Origin: Phlebiopsis flavidoalba
Lineage: Eukaryota > Basidiomycota > Agaricomycetes > Polyporales > Phanerochaetaceae
Reading direction: 5' to 3'
DNA: 64,000 nucleotides
Assembly (NCBI GenBank): GCA_035772785.1
Contig: JAOCPU010000009.1
Span: forward strand, 496,001 to 560,000
The notes beneath the pieces are model-generated. The model searched no databases, had not been told where the DNA came from, and saw only the letters and a list, made by a program, of their open reading frames with translations. Numbering within the stretch: position 1 is the first letter of the stretch; every line of letters starts with the position of its first letter. The translations under genes were made by a program, and so were the position numbers. Below are positions 1 through 13,700 of this stretch, in pieces.

Positions 1-3000
1 GAGTCAAAGCGCTACATCTACATGTCACGCAAACTCCTCATAGAAGGATCCTCGCCTTGCATCGTATCTCCAGACCAACGCATCGTCCATTTCTCCTACT
101 TCTCTTCAAGAACTACCCGTCTCGGTGTATGCAGCTATTGTGTCTTGTTCGCGTGCACAGCGAAGAACTCCAAATCTCGTGCTCCTTCCGGTGAAACTCT
201 TGGCACCCCAGAGGGACGTCTCAAGAGGCCCAGCCCCCACCCCCACTCCGTGATCTGTCGCCGTCTATCCAGGAAGCCTTCGAGATTTCACAAAGCCACG
301 GTCACGCATGAGGATGCTCGACAACTTGGGGCTTTTGGAGTCTCTGGGATTGATCGTACCCCTCCGGGAGACCACAGATGACACCGTACCGTATGATTAC
401 CTGCGAGCCGCGCGATTCGCATCCAGCGACGTTCGAACGGACAACCTGCGAATCCGGGGCCACCACAGTCGCTCCGCAGTACTGGATGATCACCCCTCCT
501 CAGCTCCCTTGTTCATGTGGGCGCTTCAAATCGACGAACAGGATCCACCTTTCTATCGAGAGGCGTCGGTTATGTCGCCCACCGAGGCAGAAGAATTCTG
601 GGGCGAGCTACAACGTATATCTTTGAACGCCGTAAGAGTGCAAGAAAACCCTCAATGAGATGCCTGCTGAGATGGTTGCGGAGGAAAATTCCCTCCCAGA
701 AAACGTGCCTCTAGCTACGGCCAGGCTGTGCGCCGTCCGGCTCAGTGAGAGTACCGCCTACAATTTCTCCTGGTTCCAGAAGCAGTACTTGAAGAAGTAC
801 CACCGACGTAGCCACTGCAACTACTCCATTTGCAGGATGAAGCAACTGGTGAGGCTCGTTTGGCTCATATCGCATCAATTGTCTGCGCGCCCAAGGATCA
901 GGTCATACGCTTCTACGAGCACGAACATACAAAGCTGCTTAAAGACCACAAGCAAATTCGCTCACGCAGGACTTCAAAGCGAAGAGCGCAAGGAGGAACA
1001 CAGGACTACTATCGCTCAAAAAGCAGCAGAGGCCAAGGCTCAGCGCGAGGAGAGATGGGACGCGCTGATCGCTCGCCTGTACCCCTGAACCACCAAAGGG
1101 AACTTTTGTGGACTGCGTGTGTTCGTAATCTTCGCGTTTCAAAATTCATGCAGGAACCCGCCGGCCGAGACATGGAGAAGTGGGGAAACGAGCTGAAGAA
1201 CGCGGAAGAAGAGTCAAGCTCAGTCAACGCGACTACGACCGTCCTTCACCCGGATGCCTCAAGCACCCCATCTCCGCACCGCCTCCAATCGCATTCGGCT
1301 CCCAAGAGAAGTCTGTCGATGATCTCATCGCACACTAAACAGATGCCTTTGACAGAGAAGAAAGCCGTCCCGAAGAAGGCTAAAGGAAAAGGCAAAGACG
1401 AGGGCAAGGGTAAGGGTAAGGAGAAAGGGAAAGGCCAGTACGAAGACGGTATGTCTGTCCGTCTTACAATGTGAGCATCAACGATTCAGCCCTGACATCA
1501 TAATAGAAAAAAAACAGCGTCGTGCACGATTTCAATGGAACAAGGACTTAGATGAACTTGCTCGCGATGCAGCAGCCGTGATCAAAGCCCGCTGCCGTGG
1601 CAAGCGCGTCCAATGGGCCGCCCTAGACAGGTTTTCATCGCTACCACACCAAACTCTGTCCGCCAGCGTATCCTTACCCTTCTGGACATGCAGGCCAGGC
1701 CAGTTACGCGAAGCGGCTCGAAGATCGTTGGTATGAGCTATGGAGGCGCCATCTCGGGACGCCCGAGTTACCCGATGAGGATCCAGGAAAGTCCGACGAA
1801 CTTCGACCTCAAGGCGCATATCACGTGTTCCTCCGACACCACGTCTGACAAAAATGCGATGTAAGTACCTGCCAAACCACATTTAAATTGCCCATTGATT
1901 GCCTTGCATAGACGGGTCGGCTTAGTACAGATCGAGCAGCCGGATGCTGTGGCCCTCCCAGAGTCGATAGACGCCCTGTATGAGAGGTGGACCGTCGCAG
2001 AGAAGGTCATATCTGCACCAACATGGTGGGACTTCCTTTGGACCGGACCTTCGGAGGATGGTCGGGAAAAAACAAATGGTTCAGCAGGCATTCGTTCTGG
2101 AAGGTACTGAAATACCCGAATGTAGGCAGTACGCAACCGAGGCGAATATGTTGCAGATGCGGCGCTGAAAGTAAGTTACGCTCACTAAGCGTGTTTGTTT
2201 TTTGCTACGAGAATGACATGGTATCCAGATGACTCTTGCAACCCCCAATCCGACGTTTACGATGCAGATCGAGCATCTCAGCTACTTCAGTGGTTGACAA
2301 CAAGACGCTTACAAGACTGCTGTGCGCGACCTTACAAGAGCAGAATGTCGTATCTATGTTGGTTAGGGATCCAAATAGATACAAAGCCCGGTCGTCCCTT
2401 GAAGATATCGGACCGTTGTACTTGTTGTATTGTCCTGCCTACCGGGCGCCGCCTCATTGACGCTTGTTGATGTAGAAATCAAATGCTTTGGGTGGCAGCT
2501 TCGCAGAAGAGGTCTTTGTCTACCAAGATGCCTGTGCCCTAGAACACGCTTGCTGCTCAAGTGGAAGAAGGCAATCCCTGGCGCAGAAATGGTCTCTGCT
2601 TACTTTCGAGCGATGAGTGATGTAGCTGCAATGATTGAACTTGTGTCCGACGGAAAGGTGGGTGCTTTACCATTGTCCTAAGGTAACCGCATCTTACTTC
2701 AATGCTATCAGCTCGACTTCAAGTTGACACATCACGTTACCCACTCTGCGCGGACAAGAGTTGACTGGGGAATAGCAAAGAAGGTCTGGTAAGTATCTGA
2801 ATCTGTCAACGTTGAAGTAGGGCAGCTATCAATCTCCCACAGATGACGATGACATCGAGACCTCCATCAGTGTTCGTTTACATCGACTCGGCCGTGGAAC
2901 ATCACCCGTCTCCTTCAGTGCACGATGTGATCATGCAGGAGCCTCATAATCCCGCTCCTTCATGTTGATAGATACTGGCAACCATGGTAAGACCTCGGAT

Positions 3001-3811
3001 GGGGAGGTAGCTTGTTGCGCTGTCGCTTCTACCGCCGGCTTTGTCGATTGCGCCGAATGTCTGGTCCCCACTCTGTAAACGGGATCACGGTGTTGGGAAG
3101 CTGTTGCTACCCGCAGATTCTCAGACAATGCGCACATTACTTGAAGCTCTGGGAAGATGCCGGACGAGCGAAGGATTGACAAAGACGAAGAGCTGCAGGT
3201 ATGACTGTGTGATTTACAATTGCCTGATGAGCTGACAAGAAGGTGCCAGAAAATGGTGATGCGTCAAGTCGTACACAAGCTACCAGAATAATCGCACGTT
3301 TTCACGAGTCCGAGTCCACCGCTCGCGCTCTGGGCGGGAAACAGGGAGATTTCCCTCGTCTCCTCGCACTATGCCAGTGCCTGGTCTGTCACAGTCGAGC
3401 AGGAGGAAACGAAGTGTGTGCGGATGCTACCTCGGCGATGTGTGCTGAACATTTGGGGGTCGCGTTAATGCCTGACGTGTGGGGAGGCAGCGTTGTCGGG
3501 CAGTGACTTGGGTTATTGTTCATTTCCACCCGGGGATTCCACAGGTATGAAATCGCATCTTTTGTTTTCCGGATACCATGAGAGATGCTAACGCACATGT
3601 GTTCCAGACGGAACGTCGTTGGCGCTTGAAGGCTGTGTATGACCGACAAGAAGGTCCACGACGTGTTGCAGTACCTTCTCGCCGACGGGTTCTTGAGGCG
3701 GGACGTGAGAAGCCAGGGCGCGATGGCCATCGAAGGTCCCGCCCTCGAACGCAGAGGAGACACGCTATCTTTTGGTCAACACGAACCAAGAAAAACGATG
3801 GTATCAAGTAA
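1..3811 (+). CDS. TFIIIC B-block-binding subunit (Tfc3/Sfc3-like), 5' end outside window
   Basis: This is the C-terminal part of the large TFIIIC subunit, which binds the B block of tRNA genes for RNA polymerase III. Fragments in changing frames resemble basidiomycete homologues in order: ISPDQR near 80, LLESLGLIVPLRETTDD near 330-380, REASVMSPTEAEEFWGEL near 560-610, IASIVCAPKDQVIRFYEHEH near 870-930, then a Lys/Gly-rich linker (1370-1440). An intron from about 1449 to 1508 leads into a basic segment (RARFQWNKDLDELARDAAAV), then RLEDRWYELW near 1715, TLKISDR near 2400 and a C-terminal KRWYQV followed by TAA at 3809-3811. A Lys-rich linker between winged-helix regions suits the family. At least ten frameshifts break the frame. 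The family call rests on remembered similarity, so it is good but not certain. The gene starts upstream of base 1. Confidence 0.7.
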
Positions 3812-4300
3812 TTTTACAAAATTAATTGGGTCTCGCTGGCAGATGTACTATCGTTAATATTCCATGTAGCAACAGTGATCGGAACCATTTTGCGTTTGTA
3901 TTCGCTAGAATATTTAAATGGCGAATCTTGGCTTGCGCGATTGGCTGGAGACGCGTTGTCGGTGAGGCGAACAATGTGGAGTGTTGTGGCGTTACGCACT
4001 ACGAGGCGGGAGCGACGAACGTCGGGAGTGGCGGGGACGCCGGGGATGTTCGATCGCCCACAGGGAGGCAATTACCAATGATGGCATCAACCACTACGAG
4101 AGATATTCCAGATGTGGCAATTCGGTGATTAGATTGTGTAGTGCATGGCGACGGACCCCACCGGCGACACCCTCCAAAGGCTGCAGTGAACTTGCTTCAC
4201 ACCTCTCCGTCCCCCTCCTCCCTTTTCTTTCACTCTTTTTCGTCCCGTCTGTCCTTTCTCTTGCTCTCGGCTGAGCCGTCTCCTTTGTGTGTACTCTTGC
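3812..4300. other. Intergenic spacer
   Basis: This stretch lies between the stop of the TFIIIC gene and the first recognisable exon of the membrane protein gene, both on the plus strand. Open frames here are short and show no family resemblance. The pyrimidine-rich run at about 4200-4265 would suit a basidiomycete core promoter or transcription start for the downstream gene. I see nothing else. Confidence 0.4.
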
Positions 4301-4304
4301 GTCG

Positions 4305-7235
4305 TGCTTAGCTCGCTGGAGCGTTGGCTGGCCGGTACCACGATTGAAGCCCTAGTGGCATTTAACTTTCTCATCGCGGCAGGCGACCCGGTACGCAGAG
4401 CGTCTTACATAGAAAACAGTTTGATTAATCCTGCGGATAGATTCTTTTACTTCTAGGAGATGCGTGTCAAGCAATTATGGGACTATGTACCATTGCCCGC
4501 TAAGCTGAAGCTATGGTACGTGATATGCCATATACCGCACGTTCCGTGGTGTACTGACATCTTGTAGGTGGACCGCATCACTTTTTCTAAGCTGACGCTG
4601 GGCTACTTTATCTTCGCTGTCGTCCACTGCCTCATCCAGGTCATCTTTCAAGTACAAGCCTTCAACATTACCTGGATGCGGCGCAGTTCTTGGGGGATAT
4701 TATCAAGAAAGGGAACGCCAACAGAGGCCGGCTTCATGGTCCTTGGCGCGGACCTGCGCCTATGCGATACAGTTTTCCTGTACCCGCAAAGATTGATGCT
4801 AGCTCGTGCAAGCTCATCTGGAACGGCAAGTCCTCGAACACCACCTTGTCTGGTCTGGCAAGCACCAGAACGTTGCCAATGGGTCTGTGAATGGTTCTTC
4901 CTCGGTCTCGTCCTCTGCAAGCTCCTCCGCTGTGCCTGCGAGCTCCGGGGGGGGGGGGGCAAGCAGCTCTTCGAGCATCGCGCCGAGTACTGCAACAAGC
5001 TCTGTCGCCACAGGTTTCCACGAGTTCGGCCGTATCCTCAGCATCACAGACAACCCAAACCAGCAGCGCCTCGCCGTAAGAGCACTGTTACGGTCAAGCC
5101 CGTCCGGCCCACAATCTCGAATCTGTCGCAGTTCAACACCGAGTTGATCGTGTGTCGCTTACCACTGTCCGGGGGCGACTTCAAACATTCACGGTCACTA
5201 CCGTACTTCAAAGCCGACGGCATCTGTCTCTGTCATCTCTAACGAACGACAAGGACGATGAGGATGATGAGGATTGAGGATGATGAACACGAAGATATCC
5301 TTCACGTCCCACAAGGTTTAATTTTCTATAATCTGGCCCATACGTGCACTAGGCTCAATCGTTTTTAGCGGCTAGGGTTGTACTAGCTGCCGCCCCAAAC
5401 GGCAGCAATGTAATCCAGATGGTGATGGCCTCCCCGGTGTCGGAAACGTTACACACTGAGCCAAGGACTTGCCTTCAGTCTTGGAACTGGCCTGTTTCCA
5501 AGTAGGATTTTTGTAAAATTCTCTCACATCTTATCTCAACTTGTGTTTGAATAGAGTCGACAACACTAAGCGTGAGGACATTTGTATTCGTTGGCTTCTC
5601 TATCCTGGGTCCTTGGAATGTCCGCTGTTGCCATCTTGAACGAGTAGCCCCTCCGCACATGTCAGTTTATTTTATCGTGACATCGAAGTATTCTGCTCAC
5701 GTTCTGTCAGCGTGGCGTCGTTTCCTGACACACGTCCTGGCCCCCGCCTGGTCCGGCTACCAGCTGGCGACACAAATCGTTCCACAAATCGTTTCTCAAA
5801 TCAGCCTGTCACCCTGGGGCCTTGTGGCGTTAACCTCCTGCCACGTACTGGACAGAGCGCGGCCGAAGTTCGAGATCCCCGACCCTGCGCCGATGAACGC
5901 ACTGGCCGCTTGCATCATCTCCTTGGTGTCACGTGTCCATTGGGCGGATACGGTACTGAAGGTGATACTTTCCCGTATCCTCTACTGTACCTTACCCGGC
6001 ATTATACTGATCCATGTCAATAGCAATTTGGCTCAACAGGCAAACTTTCAAAGAAAAGATTGGAGCTTCGTTGACAATGAGCCGGACCTCCGAGCGTACA
6101 AGATTATCCTCAATTTTCTCCTCATCATTTCCGTCATCTCTCGCTGTTCTTTATTCATTGTCGCTGTCGCACTTTGGATCGACCAGATCTACGAACGGTG
6201 ACATTGGCAAGCTCACGACGAGCGGACGGAGGCTTTCCGCAGCATTGACATGGGGTGCGTGTCTATCCCGGTCTAGCGGGCCCAGTATCCCCGGGTACTT
6301 CGCCGTTGACAATTTTACAGCACGATATTGGTAGTAGTGTTTGCCATGGCTTATAGAACGGTAACGTTCCTCACACCTTTGAGGTTCGTGTGATTTCTCA
6401 TTCGTAACCTTCATTCCATAGGGCTGGATTTCAGTGGCGACGTGAAATACAGAATTCCAATGATTGGATTCCTCGTGTTGTCTGTTCTGTTACCTTATTG
6501 GCTGGGTCCACGATGTTCGCTGCACCCACTTTCCCGGTGGGCCAACTTGTGTCGACTGAATGGCGGTCTTTTCTTCAGCCTTGTTCAGGCCTCGGCATCC
6601 GTTGCTCTCTCTGTACTGCTCTTCGTTCATTGGTATCATGTGTCGCTATGAACTTTGGCAAGGGTCTTCCTAGATATCGTAACGTCTTTCATACCCACTC
6701 ACACTCGTTGTATCTACGATCACCCTGATGTTCCATATTTCCAGTTACACGACCAATCCCTAAGGAATCCCCTCCCAGGGCGACGACTTCAGAGCCCACC
6801 GCGCACCATATCATAATGAGAATGTTTCGACGAGGGAGAAGATCGGACGTCCCATCCCTCACGAGAACCCCAGGTACACCAAACATTTCCCGCCCAGCTT
6901 ACGGCGAAGACCTCGTCTGCGCCGCCGCACAGCGCAACGTTCCACCAACTCGACTCGCGCGTTATACGAGGTCCCGCGCTGCTTCAGCCAGAGCCAAGAG
7001 ACGCAATAGTGTCACCCCGCTTGCCGGGATCGCTCAGCGCAGTTCCTGCCGCGCATCGAAGGGTCACCTCGCCGCAAAGCCCCAGACTGGACATCTTTGT
7101 GAGGGGGCGAGCTATGCGTTAGGCTGCAAGCCACCATCCTCCTTCCAGTACGATGCGTTCGGGCATCCGCGAGTCAACCGCGAGGACAAGCGGGAGGCCG
7201 CCAAGCGAAATGGGTTCATCGAGTTCTTATTTTAA
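4305..7235 (+). CDS. Polytopic membrane protein with Ser-rich lumenal domain, function unknown
   Basis: Spliced fragments form a typical agaricomycete membrane protein of unknown function. Exon 1 ends in TTIEALVAFNFLIAAGDP near 4390. The next exon gives MRVKQLWDYVPLPAKLKLW (4460-4516). After a short intron comes a first hydrophobic helix, LTLGYFIFAVVHCLIQVIFQ (about 4590-4650). A soluble region with a Ser/Ala/Gly-rich stretch follows (4870-5000), then several hydrophobic segments: IILNFLLIISVISRCSLFIV at about 6100-6160, YRTVTFLTPL near 6355, and WIPRVVCSVTLLAGSTMFAA near 6465-6520. The juxtamembrane VAMNFGKGLPRY motif (near 6645) precedes a Pro/Arg-rich cytosolic tail to about 7230. A poly-G run at 4947-4959 and several indels break the frame. 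The true ATG is not visible, and no enzymatic motif is seen. Confidence 0.6.
4947..4959. repeat. Poly-G tract (13 G) inside the membrane protein gene
   Basis: Thirteen consecutive G residues interrupt the Ser/Ala/Gly-rich coding segment. The length is probably a sequencing artefact, because a Gly-rich coding stretch would not normally be one uninterrupted G run. Confidence 0.8.
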
Positions 7236-7752
7236 GGCCTTTGATTCGGCTCGCGTGCTGAAATTTAAATCGTTTATATTACTGCTCTTTAGACACTCAC
7301 CAGGAGGAGTCTTGGATAATGACCCACACTGTACCTTTTCTAGTGTGACACTCTTTCGTTAGACACTGGCTGGTTCACCTTTGGTCGTTTAACGCCCTAT
7401 CGGTCTTCCACGCATATCGAGACGCTGCTTTTGCCATCGGAATATGTTACAGAATTGATGGCTCTCCTACTCTCAATCCTGGATTATCCTATCATTTTAA
7501 CAATCTGGATTAACCCAAATGTAACTGCAATTCCTAAGCCCGTGTGTGTGATGGTAGAAGAACAAATGCGGATGAAGCTGCGATGAGGGGAGGGGGGGGG
7601 GGGGGGGGGGGGAAGACGAGAGCAAGACAAATACGAAAGCTCAAACAAGGTGCTACAGCATATCATACTAGAAGACCGACGACGACGAAACATCCAAGCG
7701 CGCTTCAGTGTCATGACGGGGCAATAGGGGCAACCTGAGGCTCGGGCACTCG
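7236..7752. other. Convergent intergenic spacer with poly-G tract
   Basis: This spacer separates the 3' ends of two convergent genes, the membrane protein gene (+) and the MAPKKK gene (-). It holds a run of 21 G at 7592-7612. No ORF with family resemblance is seen. Confidence 0.6.
7592..7612. repeat. Poly-G tract (21 G)
   Basis: An uninterrupted run of 21 G lies in the spacer between convergent genes. It could be a true mononucleotide microsatellite or a homopolymer read error. Confidence 0.85.
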
Positions 7753-10700
7753 TCAAAGTGGCGAGCCAACTACTCCGAGCCTAGACAGCTCCAGCGCGAC
7801 GTGTTCGGCGACGGCCGACTGGATCGCCTCCACTCCTTCCCTCTCTTCTCGAATCGCGCTTGCCGCGCGACGCTCGCGTGGGTCAGCGCCGTCGGAGGGC
7901 ATCTCGGCGGGGCGGACTCGTCGCGAGCTCGGCCGCCTGGGAAGTTGCGCAGGGCTTTCGGCAAAGTCCTGCATCCATGGTGGATTCCATCAGCTCGCCG
8001 GCTGTGGGCCGCCTGGACGGGTCGATCGTTTAAGCATTGGCGAATGAGTCGATTCCCATCTCGCCAGCTGGCCAGGTCTTTCTGGCAGCGGGGGATGTTG
8101 ATTTGCGACGCAGATTATGGAACATTATTGCCCTAGAGAACGTGTGTCAGCGACAGCACTATGGGTAAGGAACCCGCAGGACTAACCATTCGTTGTCTAG
8201 ATTACTCCACGGCTTTCTACCCGTTGGCGCATTCGAGGACCACACAGCCCGTGACGCATATGGTCCATCGCACCGTGCGGCCCCCGTTTGTTGTCATTGC
8301 GTATGCCTCGGGCGACATGTACATGGGTGTTGACCAGTTAGACGTGTTTTGCGTGGGAGGAGCTGTGGAACAGGGTTAGAACTCGCCGAGGTGGCGTCTT
8401 AGCGTGGCAGGAACCCGGAACCAGAATCCCCGTGGCCGTCCTTCGGCCGGCCTACGCCGTGTTTTCATGTTGTGTAGGGGATCGGGGTACGCTGATTCTG
8501 TTTGCGTGAGCGATCTTTGGCTGGCCACACAAAGTCGACGTACTTTGATGACACCCATGTGATCGAAGGTAACACCGGGAGGATGTCTATAGCAGCATGA
8601 AGGTCAGCAGATGATAACCTTGCGTTCTGTGAGGGGGACATACTGTCGGGTTTTTTGATGTCGCGATGAACTACACCCATGGAGTGCAGATAAGCAAGAC
8701 CCTCGATGCATCTGCATGGTATAGATTTGCATGATACCCTCAGTCCCGCAATCAGGCCATTGCTCACGCAAAAGCAGCAAGGCTTCCGCCCTGGCAATAC
8801 TCCTCGAAGATGTACACCTTGTCGCGATGCACCTCGATGCCGTAGTACTACGCACGACATTTGGGTGGTGCGCAACACTCCATGACGGAACGCTCGTCCT
8901 TGATCTGTGAGTAGCGATTCGAGAGACACGCGACCTCCTGGAAACTTGTCTCCTTGACGGCCATGAGCGGGAGCCAGAATCGAGGTTGACAGCGAGGTAC
9001 ACGGCCGAACGAGCCCGCACCAATGAAACGGCCTTGCTGCCACCGGATGGATATATTCGAGCTGGAGCCAGCGAGGAAGAGCAACGACCGATCGACGAGC
9101 TTCTCTTCGTCGAGCACACGGCCAACGGTATGCTGCTCGGCGCCGACACGCGCACGCGCACCGTCCAGCTCGTTGACGGCATTGCCCATGCGCTCCCAGA
9201 ACGCGCGCACATGCGGGTCCGTGTAGAACGGCGTCGAGTTCTTGTCGTCCGCAAGCATCTGGAAGAGGCCGTCCTCTGCGTCCGCCTGGTCGAGCGCGGC
9301 GCTCTGGCGGCAGCAGCTCCTCCTCCGCTCCTCCTGCTCGCGGCCTTGCGCCTCGAGCCTCGAGCGGCGCTTGGCGAGGATGTCAAGTGGCTGGATCAGC
9401 AGCTGTCATGCAGCTCGCGAACCAATTTTTTGCCGGCAGCAAGCTGCAACTGCTCCGTCCGGCAAGCTTCAGGATGTTTGTTCCGCCGCGTCCCGTTGCG
9501 GCGTACTCGAGCGCGGTCACGGCCCATCGGAACGTCTTCCGGTCGTTCGGGTCGCAGTCGGTGCGCCGATGAAGGACACCCCACGAGAATCTGCGAGCTT
9601 TGACAGGGAGTCGGTGGAACTTGAGCGATGCGCTGCGAGTCTCAATATAACTTTATGCACATGCGGGCCGTGCTCGAAGCAGGCAAGTCAGTCGTAACGC
9701 AGTTCTCTAGGATCTCTTGGTAGCCGTTGACGTCTTTCAGAGCGGCCTATATAACCCATTAGCATTACTAGGACCAGACTCCAAAGAAAAATGGACTTCG
9801 GCAAGGCGGTTGGGTGGCGCGCTGCTATCTTGCGGAGTTACGTGGGTGACGGAAGGGGAGATAGCGCTTGGTGGCTACGACATGCAACCCGGAGAGGCGG
9901 TCATTGAGTGATTCCATGCGGTGGTGCCCGTCTTCGGTCGAAAATGATGAATCAGCTACGGTGAATGCGGTTTAGACTCATCATCGGCGTAGCGGATGCT
10001 GAAAGGTGGCGCGTCGGCCATGAGGTTTGACTCGATTGTCGGGGCGAGCTTCAATGATCCGAAATTTGAGGTGACCTGCGGGCATGAGGACCATTCCGTT
10101 CCAGAAGGAAACGGACGCGAGGAGATAAGACCAGGAGATAGTTGGACTCTTCCTCGTAGCCTTCACCTTCCCCGGAGTCTACATGCCATGGCGTCTCGTC
10201 CACTTCGTTAACGCGGAACGCTTCCATGAGGATCTTGCGAATCTCATCGGGTCGTGATCTCAAGGAGTCTGGGACGACGATGTATGTTCCCTCCTCCTCA
10301 AACGACTGAGTGTAGACGAGACAGTGATCTGACTCGACGAGAGCACCGATAAATTGGTCCATGGGGACGTCCTCGAGGTCATACTCGGCAGAGTTGCTGA
10401 ATCGCTGAGTGAGCACGCTGCATGAAAGGAAAGGATCAGAGTATAAACCCTTGAGAACGCTGACATGCATACCGCGCAAGACGTTGAAGCTTCCTGTACC
10501 GCTGCTTCACGCCTTCTAGTATCTTGCCATACCAGCCAATGAGCTGCTCGTTGACCATCACCTTGTTGGTGATCGACAACGAGCCGCCCTGCATATGCGA
10601 CTGGAACGCAGAACTGATCGTCAGCCGGGACGGTGGGCAACCGAGCTCAGGGGCTCAAAGTCGGAATTTCTTCACCTTCATCGATCCGAGATGCGTTAAT

Positions 10701-13700
10701 CCGTATTTCGTGTAACAAAATATTTGGTGACTAGTGCAGGACCATGATCTTTGTTCGTGCAGCGCGTCTGTTTGCGCTGTGAGGAACCAAGGGCGATTCG
10801 AGCGCGGGTAGAAGCCACCCACACAGAGTTTAGTTCCGCGAACAAAGCGCACGCACTCGTAGGCCTTTGGATGCTCAGTGCTCAACGCTCCGCTGAAAGC
10901 GTCGTCCACTGCGCCTTCGATTCCCGTCTCCGTCTACCTTGAAGTAGATGCCCTTCGCGGGCCGGCTCTTGAGCTTTGCGCCAGTGTATTAGTTTGAAGA
11001 AAAAGGTGAGCGACCCTCGTGAGGATGACAGAGGTGCGTAGTCCCTCTGCTGAACATGCGGCAGCGGCGGCAGCCGCCAGTTGTTCCGTCCCCGTATCGG
11101 GCACCAAGAATGCCTCGTAAACTCTGCGTTTTTATAAGCGTACAGTGCTGAACCGCAATCTTGACTTTCAGTGTCGTTCCGGTCAGGTTGGTCGATAGAT
11201 TAGGATGTCGTGGATTCTTGAGTGTTTCTGCGGCATATAGTCTCTGGCGCACCTGCGGAGGGTTCCCGCACTGTGCGAGGTCGGTTGAGGAAAGACACGA
11301 GAGGCACGGCGCTCCTGGGTGCTCAAGTAGTAAGAAAGGTAGGAGTTGGGTGTTTGGTCGCTCAAGGTTGCTTGGATGGGGTAATGTCGCTTGCGCTCGT
11401 GGCTCGGAGTGTCTATATTTACGAAGTATGGTCCTCGCGCTTTCCGGTTCCGCTCCTCTTCCTGGCTGTTGGCATTTCTTCTTCTCTTGCGTTCTGCTTC
11501 CGCCTGCCCGCTTCTTCATGCCCTTTGCCCGCCTTCGCCTTTGTTCCAGGCTCCTTCATAACTGCGTAACTGCACCAACTTGCTTGCCCTCGGCCTCGCG
11601 TGCAATACACACCGTCTCAGCTCTATCCTGACAACGACTTCTATTCCTCCTCTGGCCTGGATGCTATCAGCGATATTGCCAATAGGTAGCTACGTGTCGG
11701 CGACCCTGCTTGTCCCGCTGTTCTTTATCGGTCGCACGTTTTCTTGCTCCTCATGGTGTTGAAACTGTTATGAGAACTATGGCCCAAAGCAGCACCATGT
11801 CGCGGTGTTGATTCTGAGGGGCTCGAAGGTAGTTACGATCGGCCCTGTAGATGGAGGAGAATGACGCCGTATGCTCGCGTCTTCCGTGGGGAAAGCGGTG
11901 ATGGGAGGTTTGAGTATAGGACGGCCAGGGAGCACGAACAAGGATAGACGGTCGGTGGCGGGCTCTCCTCACGAGTGTATACGGCATGCGTACTACGGCA
12001 AATTGAATTATCAAGGCTATCGGGCGCCTAGGCAATAAAACCAATCACTCAAACGGAGGTTAAACGAAACAAAGTGCGCCGAACAGACAAGCAAACAAAA
12101 AAAAAAACAAAAACCAAGAGTTTTATAAACATAAACGAATATGACGACAAGAACTCGAAAAACAACAGTAAAAAAAAAAAAAAAAGAACTAAACCATAAT
12201 TTCGGGGGGGTGGCCGAATGTGTTGAGTCCTGATGGCGATGTGTTCTTTGTGCTTCTTCACTCTTATCGTCTAGAGGTCAATCTATCGGAACGTGCCTGA
12301 TACAATACGGCCGGGGGCGTTCGCATCGGGAGGAGGGGGAGGAACAAGTGGTCGGGACCGGGGGCTGTTCACGGAACCACACCAACACGAAAGGCGTGTA
12401 TAGGTAGTCATACGGCAGCCTTTCAGCTGCCGCTGTATGGACCCTCTTTGAGAAGCCTCTCACAAAGGGCTCGTCCCCGGACGAGTCTCGTCGGTTCCGG
12501 GGAGGCACGCTGTTGGTGCCGTTGGATTACGGGCTTCGCGTCACGTCCAGGGTCCTCGCTGCTGTCCACTTGCGAGAGCGCTATCTGCTGGCGGAGGGAG
12601 GTGATGACATTGGACCAAGTGGTGTTGGGGTGGCGCATTGTCCGCACCATGCTGCCTGAAATCGTTTCTCTGTTGGCGGCGCGGTAGTCTGCATAAAACG
12701 ACACGCAGGCTGGGGATAAACGCGAATGCACAATGTCGCGGGCTGCAGAGCGTCGCGTTGTACTCTGGCGCAGTCGTGGTCGGCGGGCCGAAGATTTTTC
12801 CTTGTTTTTTATCTTTGTGTACGGTAGTGTTATCCCGCGTCATATCACTCGGGACACGTCCGATACGCGAACGCGAGGATCTCCTTGACAATCGGGTCTA
12901 CGTTGCGGAGCGCGGCGGTCCTCGAGGCTGCGGCGCTCCTCGCCCTCGGTGCGGCCGTTATTGGCGCGCGCGGATGCCGAGTCCAGAGGTTCGCGCGGAG
13001 GTTGTTCTCCTCGTCCCGCGGACGAGCGCAGCAGGGCGAACGGCGATGCGCGTGTTCTCTCGGGAACTTGAGCACGTCGCCCGCGAGCCACCGGACGCGA
13101 GCATCGCCTGCCCACTCGAGCCGCTCCCGGTCCTCCATCGTCTCGGGGCTCCTCAGGATTTGGGGTGTCTTCCGTCTCGAGCATCAGCGAGGACAGGCGG
13201 TCGTACCCGTCGCCCACAGCCCAGCATCGAGCCCCGCTCGTCGTCATCGCTGTCTCCGCCGTCGAGCAGCTGCCCCCAAATCCGCGATTGTAGTAGTGGC
13301 TTTCTGGGTCGTTGCGGGTGTCCTCCTCGATGCCGAGCCCGGGGCGGTAGCGGCGCAAACGAACTGTTGTAGATGTTGCGGTTCGCCCTGTACGGCTCGG
13401 GGGGTATACCGATGGCGCCAGAGTAGGCAAGCCGGGGGAGCAACGCAGCGGCGCTGTCGCGTCTTGTTTTGGGCGATTGCGGGCCTTGGGCGTCGCCGCT
13501 GTGCATGGACGAGCCGGACGGTACGAGTGTCGGCCCCAGCTTGCCGCCCTCTTCCTCGTCGTCGGCGTCGTTCTCCGAGGGCGCCACCGCGTGTTTAGGA
13601 GAAGCGTCGGCTGGTGCCGCCGCTTCAATCGCTGCGCTGCCGAATCGCAGAGGTGCGTGCATGGATTTGCTTGGGCGACATGAACTGCGAGGTAGTGGCA

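Noticed and set aside
8986..9603. Plus-strand 205-codon open frame
   Set aside because: It is antisense to the kinase region of SSK2, where the minus strand shows unmistakable conserved segments.
12638..13372. Plus-strand open frame of 244 codons opposite SSK2
   Set aside because: It is antisense to clearly conserved SSK2 segments and has no resemblance of its own.
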